A DNA stretch of 49,417 nucleotides from Paenibacillus barengoltzii NBRC 101215. GTDB taxonomy: Bacteria > Bacillota > Bacilli > Paenibacillales > Paenibacillaceae. The position numbers were made by a program, and so were the translations under genes. This document shows, one piece after another, positions 34,096 to 41,796 of this stretch. The notes under the pieces are model-generated. The model was not told where the DNA came from. It saw only the letters and a list, made by a program, of their open reading frames with translations, and did no database searches. The stretch is from contig NZ_BILV01000050.1 in the NCBI RefSeq assembly GCF_004000745.1, forward strand, positions 1 through 49,417. The letters run 5' to 3'. The first letter of the stretch is position 1. Each line of letters opens with the position of its first letter.

Positions 34096-35133
34096 TCAGA
34101 TGATATTCGGCGTGGAATCCCGGATAATTGGCTTGGTGTAGATATGGGAAACCTGATAAGGTTGATTCGGGTTGTTAATCCGCGAGAGAAGCATTTCGGC
34201 TGCCTTTATCCCCATCTCGTTGCTGAAAATATGGACTGTCGTCAAATGAGGTTCGACAATCACGGATTCGGGGCCGTTGTCGAAACCGCAGATGGCGATA
34301 TCCTGCGGAATCGACAGTTTTTTGTTCTTCAAAGCCTTCATGACACTGACAGCAATGTAGTCGTTTGCGCAGACAAAAACAGAAGGGAGATGCGGTATCC
34401 CGGCCATCCGCTCGTCCATCCATTCGGGATGAGAGAAGAATCGGTCGTCGTCAACCACGCACTGGGACAAATCAAGGGTTATGCCAGCTTCAGTCAGCGC
34501 ACGATTAAATCCGGTCCATCGCTCGTTAAAGCTTCGGCAATGGTTATAATCGCCGACGAATCCGAAAGTTTTGTACCCGCCATCAATCAATTTCTTGGTA
34601 AGTTGATAGGTGCTGTGTTCATTCTCCATCAGCAGCACGTCGGCACGAAAATCTGGATAGCAAACGTAAGCCGAGCAGTCGATAAAGATGGTCGGGATGC
34701 CAAGCTCGGTGATGAGCTTGCTGTATTCCAGGTCAAACAACTCGATGCAGATGATGCCGTCCACATTGGCCGCTTCGAAGTTGTTCGGTAGCGACAGCGA
34801 CTTTTGCTCGATTTCCCTGATGATATGAATGGACAGGTTATACCCTTCAGCACTGATTCGTTTTTCCAGGCCGCTGATCAGGGGTGAACCGAAATGGGAG
34901 GTGTTCGGCAAGTTCTCCGTCAACAACGCAATGTTGCCCGAACTTTTGGACAAAAGGCCGTCGCTGCCCATAAAGGCAAATTGCTTGTATTTCAACTCAA
35001 TGGCTTTTCTGATTACTTTATTGCGTGTTTCAGCTGGGATGCTTTCGCTTCCGTTCAGCGCTTTGGACGCCGTGTTGCGGGAGATGCCCAAAGCATCGGC
35101 GATATCTTGAATCGTTACTTTTTCCTTTGCCAT
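34096..35133 (-). CDS. LacI/GalR-family transcription regulator
   Basis: DNA-binding regulator with a sugar-responsive periplasmic-binding-protein-like core. The 345 residues start with the HTH TIQDIADALGISRNTASKAL and hinge (NKVIRKAIELKYK). The sensor domain ends at GFDNGPESVIVEPHLTTVHI. It is divergent from the fructan uptake and hydrolysis genes and probably represses them until a fructo-oligosaccharide or fructose appears; the ligand is inferred from context only. Of the double ATG at 35136/35133 the second is chosen (AGAGGTG 5 bases before). The LacI-family CG-centred palindrome was not found, so its operator is uncertain. Confidence 0.92.
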   Translation of the reverse strand: MAKEKVTIQDIADALGISRNTASKALNGSESIPAETRNKVIRKAIELKYKQFAFMGSDGLLSKSSGNIALLTENLPNTSHFGSPLISGLEKRISAEGYNLSIHIIREIEQKSLSLPNNFEAANVDGIICIELFDLEYSKLITELGIPTIFIDCSAYVCYPDFRADVLLMENEHSTYQLTKKLIDGGYKTFGFVGDYNHCRSFNERWTGFNRALTEAGITLDLSQCVVDDDRFFSHPEWMDERMAGIPHLPSVFVCANDYIAVSVMKALKNKKLSIPQDIAICGFDNGPESVIVEPHLTTVHIFSNEMGIKAAEMLLSRINNPNQPYQVSHIYTKPIIRDSTPNII

Positions 35134-35567
35134 CATTTCACCTCTAAAGTATCCTCGACTCACGATGCATAAATAGCGAGTATTTAGCAGAGATTTCCTA
35201 TCCCCAATGTATAATAGATCGAGAAAAATATCAATATTTATTTTACAAATGTAAAGTCCGGTTTTACATTTCTAACAGAAAACAAGTTGAATTGATGTGA
35301 ATTCATTGTATGACTTTTGACTTTATAATAGTGAATAGAATATCTGTTTTTTGCAAAAATCGATTTTTATAGCATATTGTGCAAAAAAGAATGATTATTT
35401 TAGTCAAATGCACAATAATAAATTTACAAAATTAATTGACTATAGGGTGTGTATTTGTTAAATTGTAAATGCATAAGGGTGCGAATGTAAAAGATAGATC
35501 TTAGTGAAAACCCTTACTCATGGGGGAATGTAAACGTAAACTTAACGGGAGAACGGAGGTAACAGAA
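35134..35567. promoter_or_regulatory. AT-rich control region of the fructan locus
   Basis: No gene is seen in this region between the regulator and the first permease. It contains six TTTACA/TGTAAA elements at 35242, 35250, 35263, 35423, 35464, 35486 and 35529 (seven counting both halves of the first pair). An 8-bp inverted repeat ATTGTGCA...TGCACAAT lies at 35375-35382 and 35409-35416, and a palindrome AAAAATCGATTTTT near 35354-35367. A + strand promoter is listed separately. GTAAACGTAAAC at 35530 is a direct repeat. Confidence 0.7.
35436..35464 (+). promoter_or_regulatory. Probable sigma-A promoter of the fructan operon
   Basis: TTGACT (35436-35441), 17 bases, TAAATT (35459-35464). A TGTAAA element begins at 35464, overlapping the -10 and start region, fitting repression. 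Confidence 0.55.
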
Positions 35568-36527
35568 TTGCAAAGTACTATAAAAGCCGAACAAGGAAAA
35601 ACAGCACTTAGGAGATCCCATAAACAAAGCCTCTTTGAATATTTGCGGAAGTACGGCTTCCTCTACCTGCTGCTTGCCCCGGCTCTTATCCTCACCTTGG
35701 TCTTCAAGTACGGACCGATGTATGGAGCAGTGATCGCGTTCAAGGACTTCAGCCCGATCAAAGGCATTTTGGGTAGCGATTGGGTGGGGTTCAAAAATTT
35801 CGACAAGTTTCTGTCATCGCCCAATTTTGAAGTCATCTTTATGAATACGCTTAAATTGAGCTTACTTGGGCTTGTGCTCAGCTTTCCTGTGCCGGTACTA
35901 CTCGCGCTGATGCTCAATCAAATCCGCCGGGCCGGATTGAAAAAGAATATTCAGTTGTTTTTATATGCCCCCAACTTTATTTCCGTCGTGGTTGTCGTCG
36001 GAATGTTGTTCATCTTCCTGTCGCCAACAGGGCCCGTTAACCAGTTGCTCGTTTGGTTTATTGACGAGCCGATTATGTTCATGTCCCGTCCCGAGTATTT
36101 CCGGTGGATTTATATTTTGTCGGATATTTGGACGGGAGCGGGCTGGTCCTCAATCATCTATGTGGCCGCGTTGGCCAACGTGGATCCGGAGCAACACCAT
36201 GCGGCTCACCTGGACGGCGCCAACCTGCTACAGCGGATTCGCCATATCGATCTGCCGACGATTCGCCCGATTATGGCAATTGTGTTCATTCTTGCTGCAG
36301 GTGGGATCATGTCGATCGGTTTCGAGAAGGCTTACTTGATGCAGACGGCCATGAACCTGCCGACCTCGGAGATCATTCCGACATACGTTTACAAAATCGG
36401 CTTGCAGTCCGGAGACTACGCTTACTCTGCCGCCGTCGGGTTGTTTAATTCCGTCATCAACGTCATCCTGCTTGTGACCGTGAACTTTGTGGTCAAAAAG
36501 CTAAACGAAGGTGAAGGCCTCTATTAA
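35568..36527 (+). CDS. CUT1-type sugar ABC transporter permease (LplB-like)
   Basis: Integral membrane subunit of a carbohydrate importer, 319 residues, six membrane segments (FLYLLLAPALILTLVFKYGP is the first). The cytoplasmic coupling loop reads HAAHLDGANLLQRIRHIDLP, a variant of the EAA motif in which the usual Glu-Ala-Ala is His-Ala-Ala. TTG at 35568 lies 8 bases after CGGAGG; an ATG at 35520 is also open but has no ribosome site. It is the first gene of the operon; the ATPase is missing, as usual for systems served by a shared MsmX-type ATPase. Confidence 0.93.
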   Translation: MQSTIKAEQGKTALRRSHKQSLFEYLRKYGFLYLLLAPALILTLVFKYGPMYGAVIAFKDFSPIKGILGSDWVGFKNFDKFLSSPNFEVIFMNTLKLSLLGLVLSFPVPVLLALMLNQIRRAGLKKNIQLFLYAPNFISVVVVVGMLFIFLSPTGPVNQLLVWFIDEPIMFMSRPEYFRWIYILSDIWTGAGWSSIIYVAALANVDPEQHHAAHLDGANLLQRIRHIDLPTIRPIMAIVFILAAGGIMSIGFEKAYLMQTAMNLPTSEIIPTYVYKIGLQSGDYAYSAAVGLFNSVINVILLVTVNFVVKKLNEGEGLY

Positions 36528-36595
36528 GTCTATCTTCCCGGTGCTGAAACCTGACTTATTGAACGCGTAACTGTATTGAAAGGAGCAAAACTGAC

Positions 36596-37477
36596 ATGCC
36601 CATCAAACATTCGAAATTCGACCGTTTACTGCTGTTTTTTAATGCAATTGGCTTAGCGTTCGCCGTTTTGATCGTGGTCGTGCCGCTGCTTTATGTCGTC
36701 GTGGCCTCGTTTATGGACCCATCCGTACTGCTTAGCCGCGGCTTGTCTTTTAACGTTAAGGATTGGACCTTGGACGGCTACGAGAAGATCCTGACGAATC
36801 CGGCGATGGTCCGGGGATTCGGTAATGCGGTGCTGTACTCGACTTCTTTTGCTTTGATCACCGTTACGGTGTCGATTTTCGCAGGCTACGCCCTGTCGGA
36901 TCATAGGCTTGTCGGCCGCCGTATTTTTATGACTTTGTTTTTGATCACGATGTTTTTCGGCGGCGGGCTGGTGCCGACTTACCTGCTGGTCAAAGAGCTC
37001 GGCATGATCGATACGGTTTGGGCGGTGATCATTCCTGGCGCGGTCAACGTATGGAACATCATCTTATCCCGGACGTTTTTCAAAGGTGTGCCGAACGAGC
37101 TGAGAGAGGCTGCCAACGTTGACGGCGCTTCCGAAGCGATGATTTTCTTCCGCATCGTGCTGCCTCTGTCCAAACCGATCGTTTTCGTATTGACGCTGTA
37201 CGCCTTCGTCGGCCAATGGAACGCCTATTTCGACGCCATGATTTATCTGGACAATCCGAACTTGCATCCGCTGCAGCTTGTGCTCCGGTCGATTCTGATC
37301 CAGAACCAGGTCGATCCTGGCATGATAGCCGATCAATTGGCCATGGCGGAGATGAAGCGGCTGTCCGAGATGATCAAATATGCGGCAATTGTAATTTCTA
37401 GCCTGCCGCTCGTTGTGATGTATCCGTTCTTCCAGAAATATTTCGAGAAAGGTGTTATGATCGGCTCCTTGAAATAA
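36596..37477 (+). CDS. CUT1-type sugar ABC transporter permease (LplC/YtcP-like)
   Basis: Second permease of the importer, 293 residues. It has six membrane segments and a canonical EAA loop (LREAANVDGASEAMIFFRIV). It ends in YFEKGVMIGSLK, the typical LplC-type C terminus. AAAGGAG precedes the ATG. The solute-binding gene follows 53 bases later; an ORF at its stop codon is only the extended frame of that gene. Confidence 0.94.
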   Translation: MPIKHSKFDRLLLFFNAIGLAFAVLIVVVPLLYVVVASFMDPSVLLSRGLSFNVKDWTLDGYEKILTNPAMVRGFGNAVLYSTSFALITVTVSIFAGYALSDHRLVGRRIFMTLFLITMFFGGGLVPTYLLVKELGMIDTVWAVIIPGAVNVWNIILSRTFFKGVPNELREAANVDGASEAMIFFRIVLPLSKPIVFVLTLYAFVGQWNAYFDAMIYLDNPNLHPLQLVLRSILIQNQVDPGMIADQLAMAEMKRLSEMIKYAAIVISSLPLVVMYPFFQKYFEKGVMIGSLK

Positions 37478-37530
37478 TGCCGACTGCACATAGATTACCT
37501 AAAGCACAAAAACTGGGAGGTCAAAGAATA

Positions 37531-39138
37531 ATGGAAAAAAGCCAAAAGCTCGCTTGCAAAGCCGTATTCGTCTCCGTACTTGCTTTCGCACTTCTCCTGT
37601 CCGCCTGCGGCAACGGGGGAAGCAAAAACTCGTCTAGCAACGAACAGGATCCGAGCGGGAAGATCACGCTAAACATGATGACGCAAAGCTCGCCACTAGC
37701 GCCTGCGGATCCAAACGACAAGCTGATCTTCAAACGACTGGAGGAAAAAACGAACGTCCATATCAATTGGAAGAACTTCACGAAAGACGTGTTTGTGGAA
37801 AAAAGAAATCTCGCCATGGCCAGCGGTGATCTGCCTGACGCGATCTTCGACGCCGGTTACAGCGATTACGAGCTGCTCAAGCTTGCTAAGGACGGTGCGA
37901 TCATTCCGCTAAATGATCTGATCGAGCAGTATATGCCGAATTTCAAAAAGGTGTTGGAGGAAGCGCCGGAATACAAGGCGATGATTACCGCGCCGGACGG
38001 CAACATCTATGCTTTTCCGTGGATCGAAGAGCTCGGTACGGGGAAAGAGCGGATTCAATCCGTAGACGCAGTTCCGTGGATCAATGTGGAATGGTTGAAA
38101 AAGCTTGGTCTTGAGATGCCGAAAACAACGGAGGAATTGAAGCAGGTGCTGATCGCCTTCAAAACTCAGGATCCGAACGGAAACGGGCAGGCTGACGAAA
38201 TTCCACTGTCTTTTATCAACAAGCCGGGGGCTGAGGATCTGGTGTTCCTGTTCGCCTCGTTTGGATTGGGTGAAAATCCCGATCACGCGGTGGTTACGAA
38301 CGACGGTAAAGTTGTGTTTTCACCTGGCGAGGAAGGCTACAAAAACGCTGTCAAATATATCAACGAGCTATATAAAGAGGGACTCATCGATATCGAAGCA
38401 TACACGCAGGACTGGAGCACATATCTGGCCAAAGGCAAGGACCATCGATACGGCCTCTATTTCACCTGGGACAAGAGCAACATTACAGGCGATAATGACA
38501 GCTACGAGGTCATGCCGCCGGTAGCGGGGCCGGACGGTGAGATCAATGTAGCTCAAACGAACGCACGGGGCTTCCATCGCGGTCGGATGATCATAACGAG
38601 CACCAATAAAAATCTGGAAGCGACGGCGAAATGGGTGGATCAGATGTACGATCCGATCCAATCCGTACAGAACAACTGGGGCACTTACGGTGACGAGACA
38701 CAGCAAAATATCTTTGAATATGACGAAGCAAGCAACAGCCTGAAGCATTTACCGCTGAACGGAACCGCTCCGGTCGAACTGCGCGAAAAAACGAGCGTCG
38801 GTGGCCCGCTGGCGATCCTGGACAGCTATTTCGGCAAATATACCACCGTACCAGATGACGCCAAGGAAAGAATGCGAATCGTCAAGGAGGTTATGGCACC
38901 ACATATGAAGTCGGAGCAGGCAATGCCCAACGTATTCCATTCGATCGATGAGTTGGACCGACTGACGACGATCGAAACAGATCTATTTGCTTATGTATTG
39001 AGAAAGCGCACCGAATGGTATCAAAACGGCAAAATCGATCAAGAATGGGGGAGTTATTTGCAGGAGTTGGATCGACTTGGGCTGCAGGAATGGTTGAAAA
39101 TCAAGCAGGACGGTTATGACCGAGCCATGAAGAAGTAA
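37531..39138 (+). CDS. Sugar-binding lipoprotein of the ABC transporter
   Basis: Extracellular solute-binding protein of the LplA/YtcQ group, 535 residues, probably binding fructo-oligosaccharides. The signal peptide ends in the lipobox LLLSAC, giving a lipid-anchored protein. The core includes DGNIYAFPWIEELG and EWLKKLGLEMPKTTEELKQV, typical for family 1 binding proteins in Paenibacillus. The ATG at 37531 is 10 bases after GGGAGG. Function is inferred from the GH32 genes and kinase downstream. Confidence 0.93.
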   Translation: MEKSQKLACKAVFVSVLAFALLLSACGNGGSKNSSSNEQDPSGKITLNMMTQSSPLAPADPNDKLIFKRLEEKTNVHINWKNFTKDVFVEKRNLAMASGDLPDAIFDAGYSDYELLKLAKDGAIIPLNDLIEQYMPNFKKVLEEAPEYKAMITAPDGNIYAFPWIEELGTGKERIQSVDAVPWINVEWLKKLGLEMPKTTEELKQVLIAFKTQDPNGNGQADEIPLSFINKPGAEDLVFLFASFGLGENPDHAVVTNDGKVVFSPGEEGYKNAVKYINELYKEGLIDIEAYTQDWSTYLAKGKDHRYGLYFTWDKSNITGDNDSYEVMPPVAGPDGEINVAQTNARGFHRGRMIITSTNKNLEATAKWVDQMYDPIQSVQNNWGTYGDETQQNIFEYDEASNSLKHLPLNGTAPVELREKTSVGGPLAILDSYFGKYTTVPDDAKERMRIVKEVMAPHMKSEQAMPNVFHSIDELDRLTTIETDLFAYVLRKRTEWYQNGKIDQEWGSYLQELDRLGLQEWLKIKQDGYDRAMKK

Positions 39139-39263
39139 TCGGGAAGCATTAACTACATCGAACTAAGCATCCGATTTAACGAAAAAATCCAGAGAACTAG
39201 AAAACGATAGGACTTATAGAGATAACCGATTTTATTGTGGAGGCAAAAAGGAGAGATGCTGGA

Positions 39264-40718
39264 ATGTCTACAATCGCCAAGCAAAACTACAGAGGCAGAT
39301 ATCATTTCTCACCGGAGAAGAACTGGATGAACGATCCGAACGGATTGGTTTATTTTGCCGGAGAATACCATCTGTTCTATCAATATTATCCACACGGAAC
39401 GGTCCACGGGCCAATGCACTGGGGTCATGCCGTAAGCGAAGATCTGGTTCATTGGGAGGAGCTTGACATTGCGCTCTTCCCTGACGAGAACGGAACAATT
39501 TTCTCGGGAAGTGCGGTAGTGGACTGGGACAATACCACAGGCTTTTTCGGAGAGGAGCCGGGGATGGTCGCGATTTTCACACATCACCTTGAATCGGAAG
39601 GAACAACTCCCGTCCAGACTCAAAGCATCGCCTACAGCAAGGATAAAGGCAGAACATGGACGAAATATGCGGGAAATCCGGTGTTGAGACATGAACGCTT
39701 CGTTGATTTTCGCGATCCCAAGGTAATTTGGCATAAAGGTACCCGGCGCTGGGTTATGATCATAGCTTGCGGGCAGACAGTCTGTCTGTATCATTCTCCT
39801 GATCTAAAAACATGGACGTTCGGTAGCGAATTCGGCAGCGGAATCGGTTTCCATGAGGCGGTTTGGGAATGTCCCGATTTGTTCCCGCTGGCGGTTGATG
39901 GGGATGCCTCCCGACAAAAATGGGTGATGCTGGTCAGCGTGGGCGATCATCCAGCTTATGCGGAAGGGTCGAGAACGCAGTATTTTACCGGGGATTTCGA
40001 CGGCGTGACATTCACGCCCGACGAAGACTCGCGGAATGTCCGCTGGCTGGACCATGGCCGGGATAATTACGCGGGCGTTAGTTGGTCCGATATTCCAGCA
40101 GAGGATGGCAGACGGTTGCTGATTGGCTGGATGAGCAACTGGAAGTATGCACAGCTGACACCGACGGAATCATTTCGAGGCGCGATGACGGTACCGCGGG
40201 AACTTGCGTTAGAATCCCGTAACGGAACGACCGTTCTAACGCAGAGACCAGTTCGAGAACTGGAGCGTGTGCGCCGAACGGTGCTCAGCCTGGCGAATGT
40301 CGCTGCCGGGGAAGTGGAAGTCGCACTGCGTTCCTTGCGGCTGGACAGCTTCGAACTGGTTGCAGAAGCTGCACCCGGCGCGTCCTTTGCCTTTAAGGTC
40401 AGAGCGGGGGATGGCCAGGAGACGGTTGTCGGCGTGAACGCGGCTTCCGGTGAGGTCTATGTAGACCGCACGAAGTCGGGGCAGCATGAGTTCCACGAGC
40501 AATTCCGCGGCGTACACTCAGCCAAGCTGCATTCCGCAGGGGAAAAGCTCGAGCTGCGCATTTTCGTGGACCGAGCCTCCGTCGAAGTGTTTGCCAATGC
40601 CGGGGAGGCGGTCATTACCGATCTGATCTTCCCTGGACCGGAGGCCACCGGCATATCTCTGGCGGCGGAAACGGAATTTGTTCTGAAGTTGCTGACGATT
40701 TATGAGCTTGCACCATAA
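39264..40718 (+). CDS. Intracellular GH32 beta-fructofuranosidase
   Basis: Glycoside hydrolase family 32 enzyme of 484 residues that cleaves fructose units from sucrose, levan or inulin oligosaccharides. No signal peptide is present, so it acts inside the cell on imported sugars. The catalytic motifs are complete: nucleophile Asp24 in NWMNDPNGLV, transition-state Asp151 in FRDPKV and acid/base Glu202 in WECPDLF. A beta-sandwich GH32C domain follows (LEVFANAGEAVITDLIFPG-like ending). The ATG at 39264 is preferred over GTG at 39237. No sucrose-6-phosphate specificity can be claimed, since uptake is by ABC and not PTS. Confidence 0.94.
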   Translation: MSTIAKQNYRGRYHFSPEKNWMNDPNGLVYFAGEYHLFYQYYPHGTVHGPMHWGHAVSEDLVHWEELDIALFPDENGTIFSGSAVVDWDNTTGFFGEEPGMVAIFTHHLESEGTTPVQTQSIAYSKDKGRTWTKYAGNPVLRHERFVDFRDPKVIWHKGTRRWVMIIACGQTVCLYHSPDLKTWTFGSEFGSGIGFHEAVWECPDLFPLAVDGDASRQKWVMLVSVGDHPAYAEGSRTQYFTGDFDGVTFTPDEDSRNVRWLDHGRDNYAGVSWSDIPAEDGRRLLIGWMSNWKYAQLTPTESFRGAMTVPRELALESRNGTTVLTQRPVRELERVRRTVLSLANVAAGEVEVALRSLRLDSFELVAEAAPGASFAFKVRAGDGQETVVGVNAASGEVYVDRTKSGQHEFHEQFRGVHSAKLHSAGEKLELRIFVDRASVEVFANAGEAVITDLIFPGPEATGISLAAETEFVLKLLTIYELAP

Positions 40719-40797
40719 GCGGTCGTTAAATGAGGCCGATGAAATATACAAGATGCGGGACCACCTTAGTACTGTATCAAAAAAGGAGACAACGACA

Positions 40798-41688
40798 ATG
40801 CGCATAGGAGCAATTGAGGCTGGCGGGACAAAATTCGTCTGCGGCATTGGGGATGAGTATGGTGTGATTGAGGACAGCATCAGTTTTCCAACAGAAAGTC
40901 CGGAGATTACGCTTGGCAAAGCGATTGCTTATTTGAAGGACAAACGGGTGGAGGCGATTGGGGTCGGGTCATTTGGCCCCATCGATCTTCGGCAAGACAG
41001 CCCCACCTACGGCTATGTGACCACAACGCCGAAACCCGGTTGGAGCCGGTTCGATTTCCTCGGCGCGCTGCGCCGCGAATTCTCGGTCCCCTTGGGCTGG
41101 GATACCGACGTGAACGCGGCCGCGCTGGGGGAAGCGGCGTGGGGGGCCGCCCGGGGCCTGAACAGCTGCCTGTATTATACGGTGGGAACGGGCGTTGGGA
41201 TCGGCGTCTATCTGGAAGGCCGGCTGGTGCATGGGCTGGTTCATCCGGAGGGCGGCCATGTGCCGGTAAGGCGGCACCCGGGCGATGATTTCGCGGGCCG
41301 CTGCCCGTATCACGGCGATTGCCTGGAAGGCATGGCGGCGGGGCCGGCGATCGAAGCCCGCTGGAAAACCAAAGGGTATGAGCTGTCAGGGAATCATCCC
41401 GCTTGGGAAATTGAGGCGTTTTATCTTGCCCAGTCGATTACGGGGGCGATGCTCTTGGTCTCGCCGGAAAAGGTCATCCTGGGCGGCGGGGTCATGCAGC
41501 AGCCCCAACTGTTCCCGTTGATCCGGGAGGCGGTGCGCCGAAATCTGAACGGATACTTAAACGCCGGCGAGATTTTGGAGCGCTTGGAGGAGTATATCGT
41601 GCCTCCCGGCCTTGGGCAGCAAGCAGGGCTTTGCGGCGCTTTGGCATTGGGGCTGAAGGCGTTAACGGGGCCGCTTCTTTCTTCTTAA
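40798..41688 (+). CDS. ROK-family fructokinase
   Basis: ATP-dependent sugar kinase, 296 residues, that most likely phosphorylates the fructose released by the GH32 enzymes. It shows the ATP loop IGAIEAGGTKFVCGIG, the sugar site GTGVGIGVYLEGRLVHGLVH and EGGHVPVRRHP. The zinc site is FAGRCPYHGDCLEGMAAGPA with the bacterial fructokinase (ScrK/GmuE) pattern, which separates it from glucokinases. The ATG at 40798 follows AAAAGGAG; an ORF from 40702 overlaps the GH32 gene and is not used. The gene is clearly richer in G+C than the permease genes upstream. Confidence 0.94.
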   Translation: MRIGAIEAGGTKFVCGIGDEYGVIEDSISFPTESPEITLGKAIAYLKDKRVEAIGVGSFGPIDLRQDSPTYGYVTTTPKPGWSRFDFLGALRREFSVPLGWDTDVNAAALGEAAWGAARGLNSCLYYTVGTGVGIGVYLEGRLVHGLVHPEGGHVPVRRHPGDDFAGRCPYHGDCLEGMAAGPAIEARWKTKGYELSGNHPAWEIEAFYLAQSITGAMLLVSPEKVILGGGVMQQPQLFPLIREAVRRNLNGYLNAGEILERLEEYIVPPGLGQQAGLCGALALGLKALTGPLLSS

Positions 41689-41796
41689 GCGCAAGCGAAG
41701 AAAGCGTGCCGGAGGGAGGCGGTGGCCGTGATCCATGGCCTCCTGCGCCGGAAGCCAAAACAAGTATGTATCTCTTACAGGAAAAGAGGGTGTATC

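Noticed and set aside
39264..40718. Sucrose-6-phosphate hydrolase as the specific name of the inner GH32
   Set aside because: No PTS transporter is nearby; the ABC importer delivers unphosphorylated sugar.
41711..41752. Hairpin-like GGAGGC...GCCTCC before the large GH32 gene as a terminator
   Set aside because: There is no T tract and it overlaps an alternative start and ribosome site; it may be chance.
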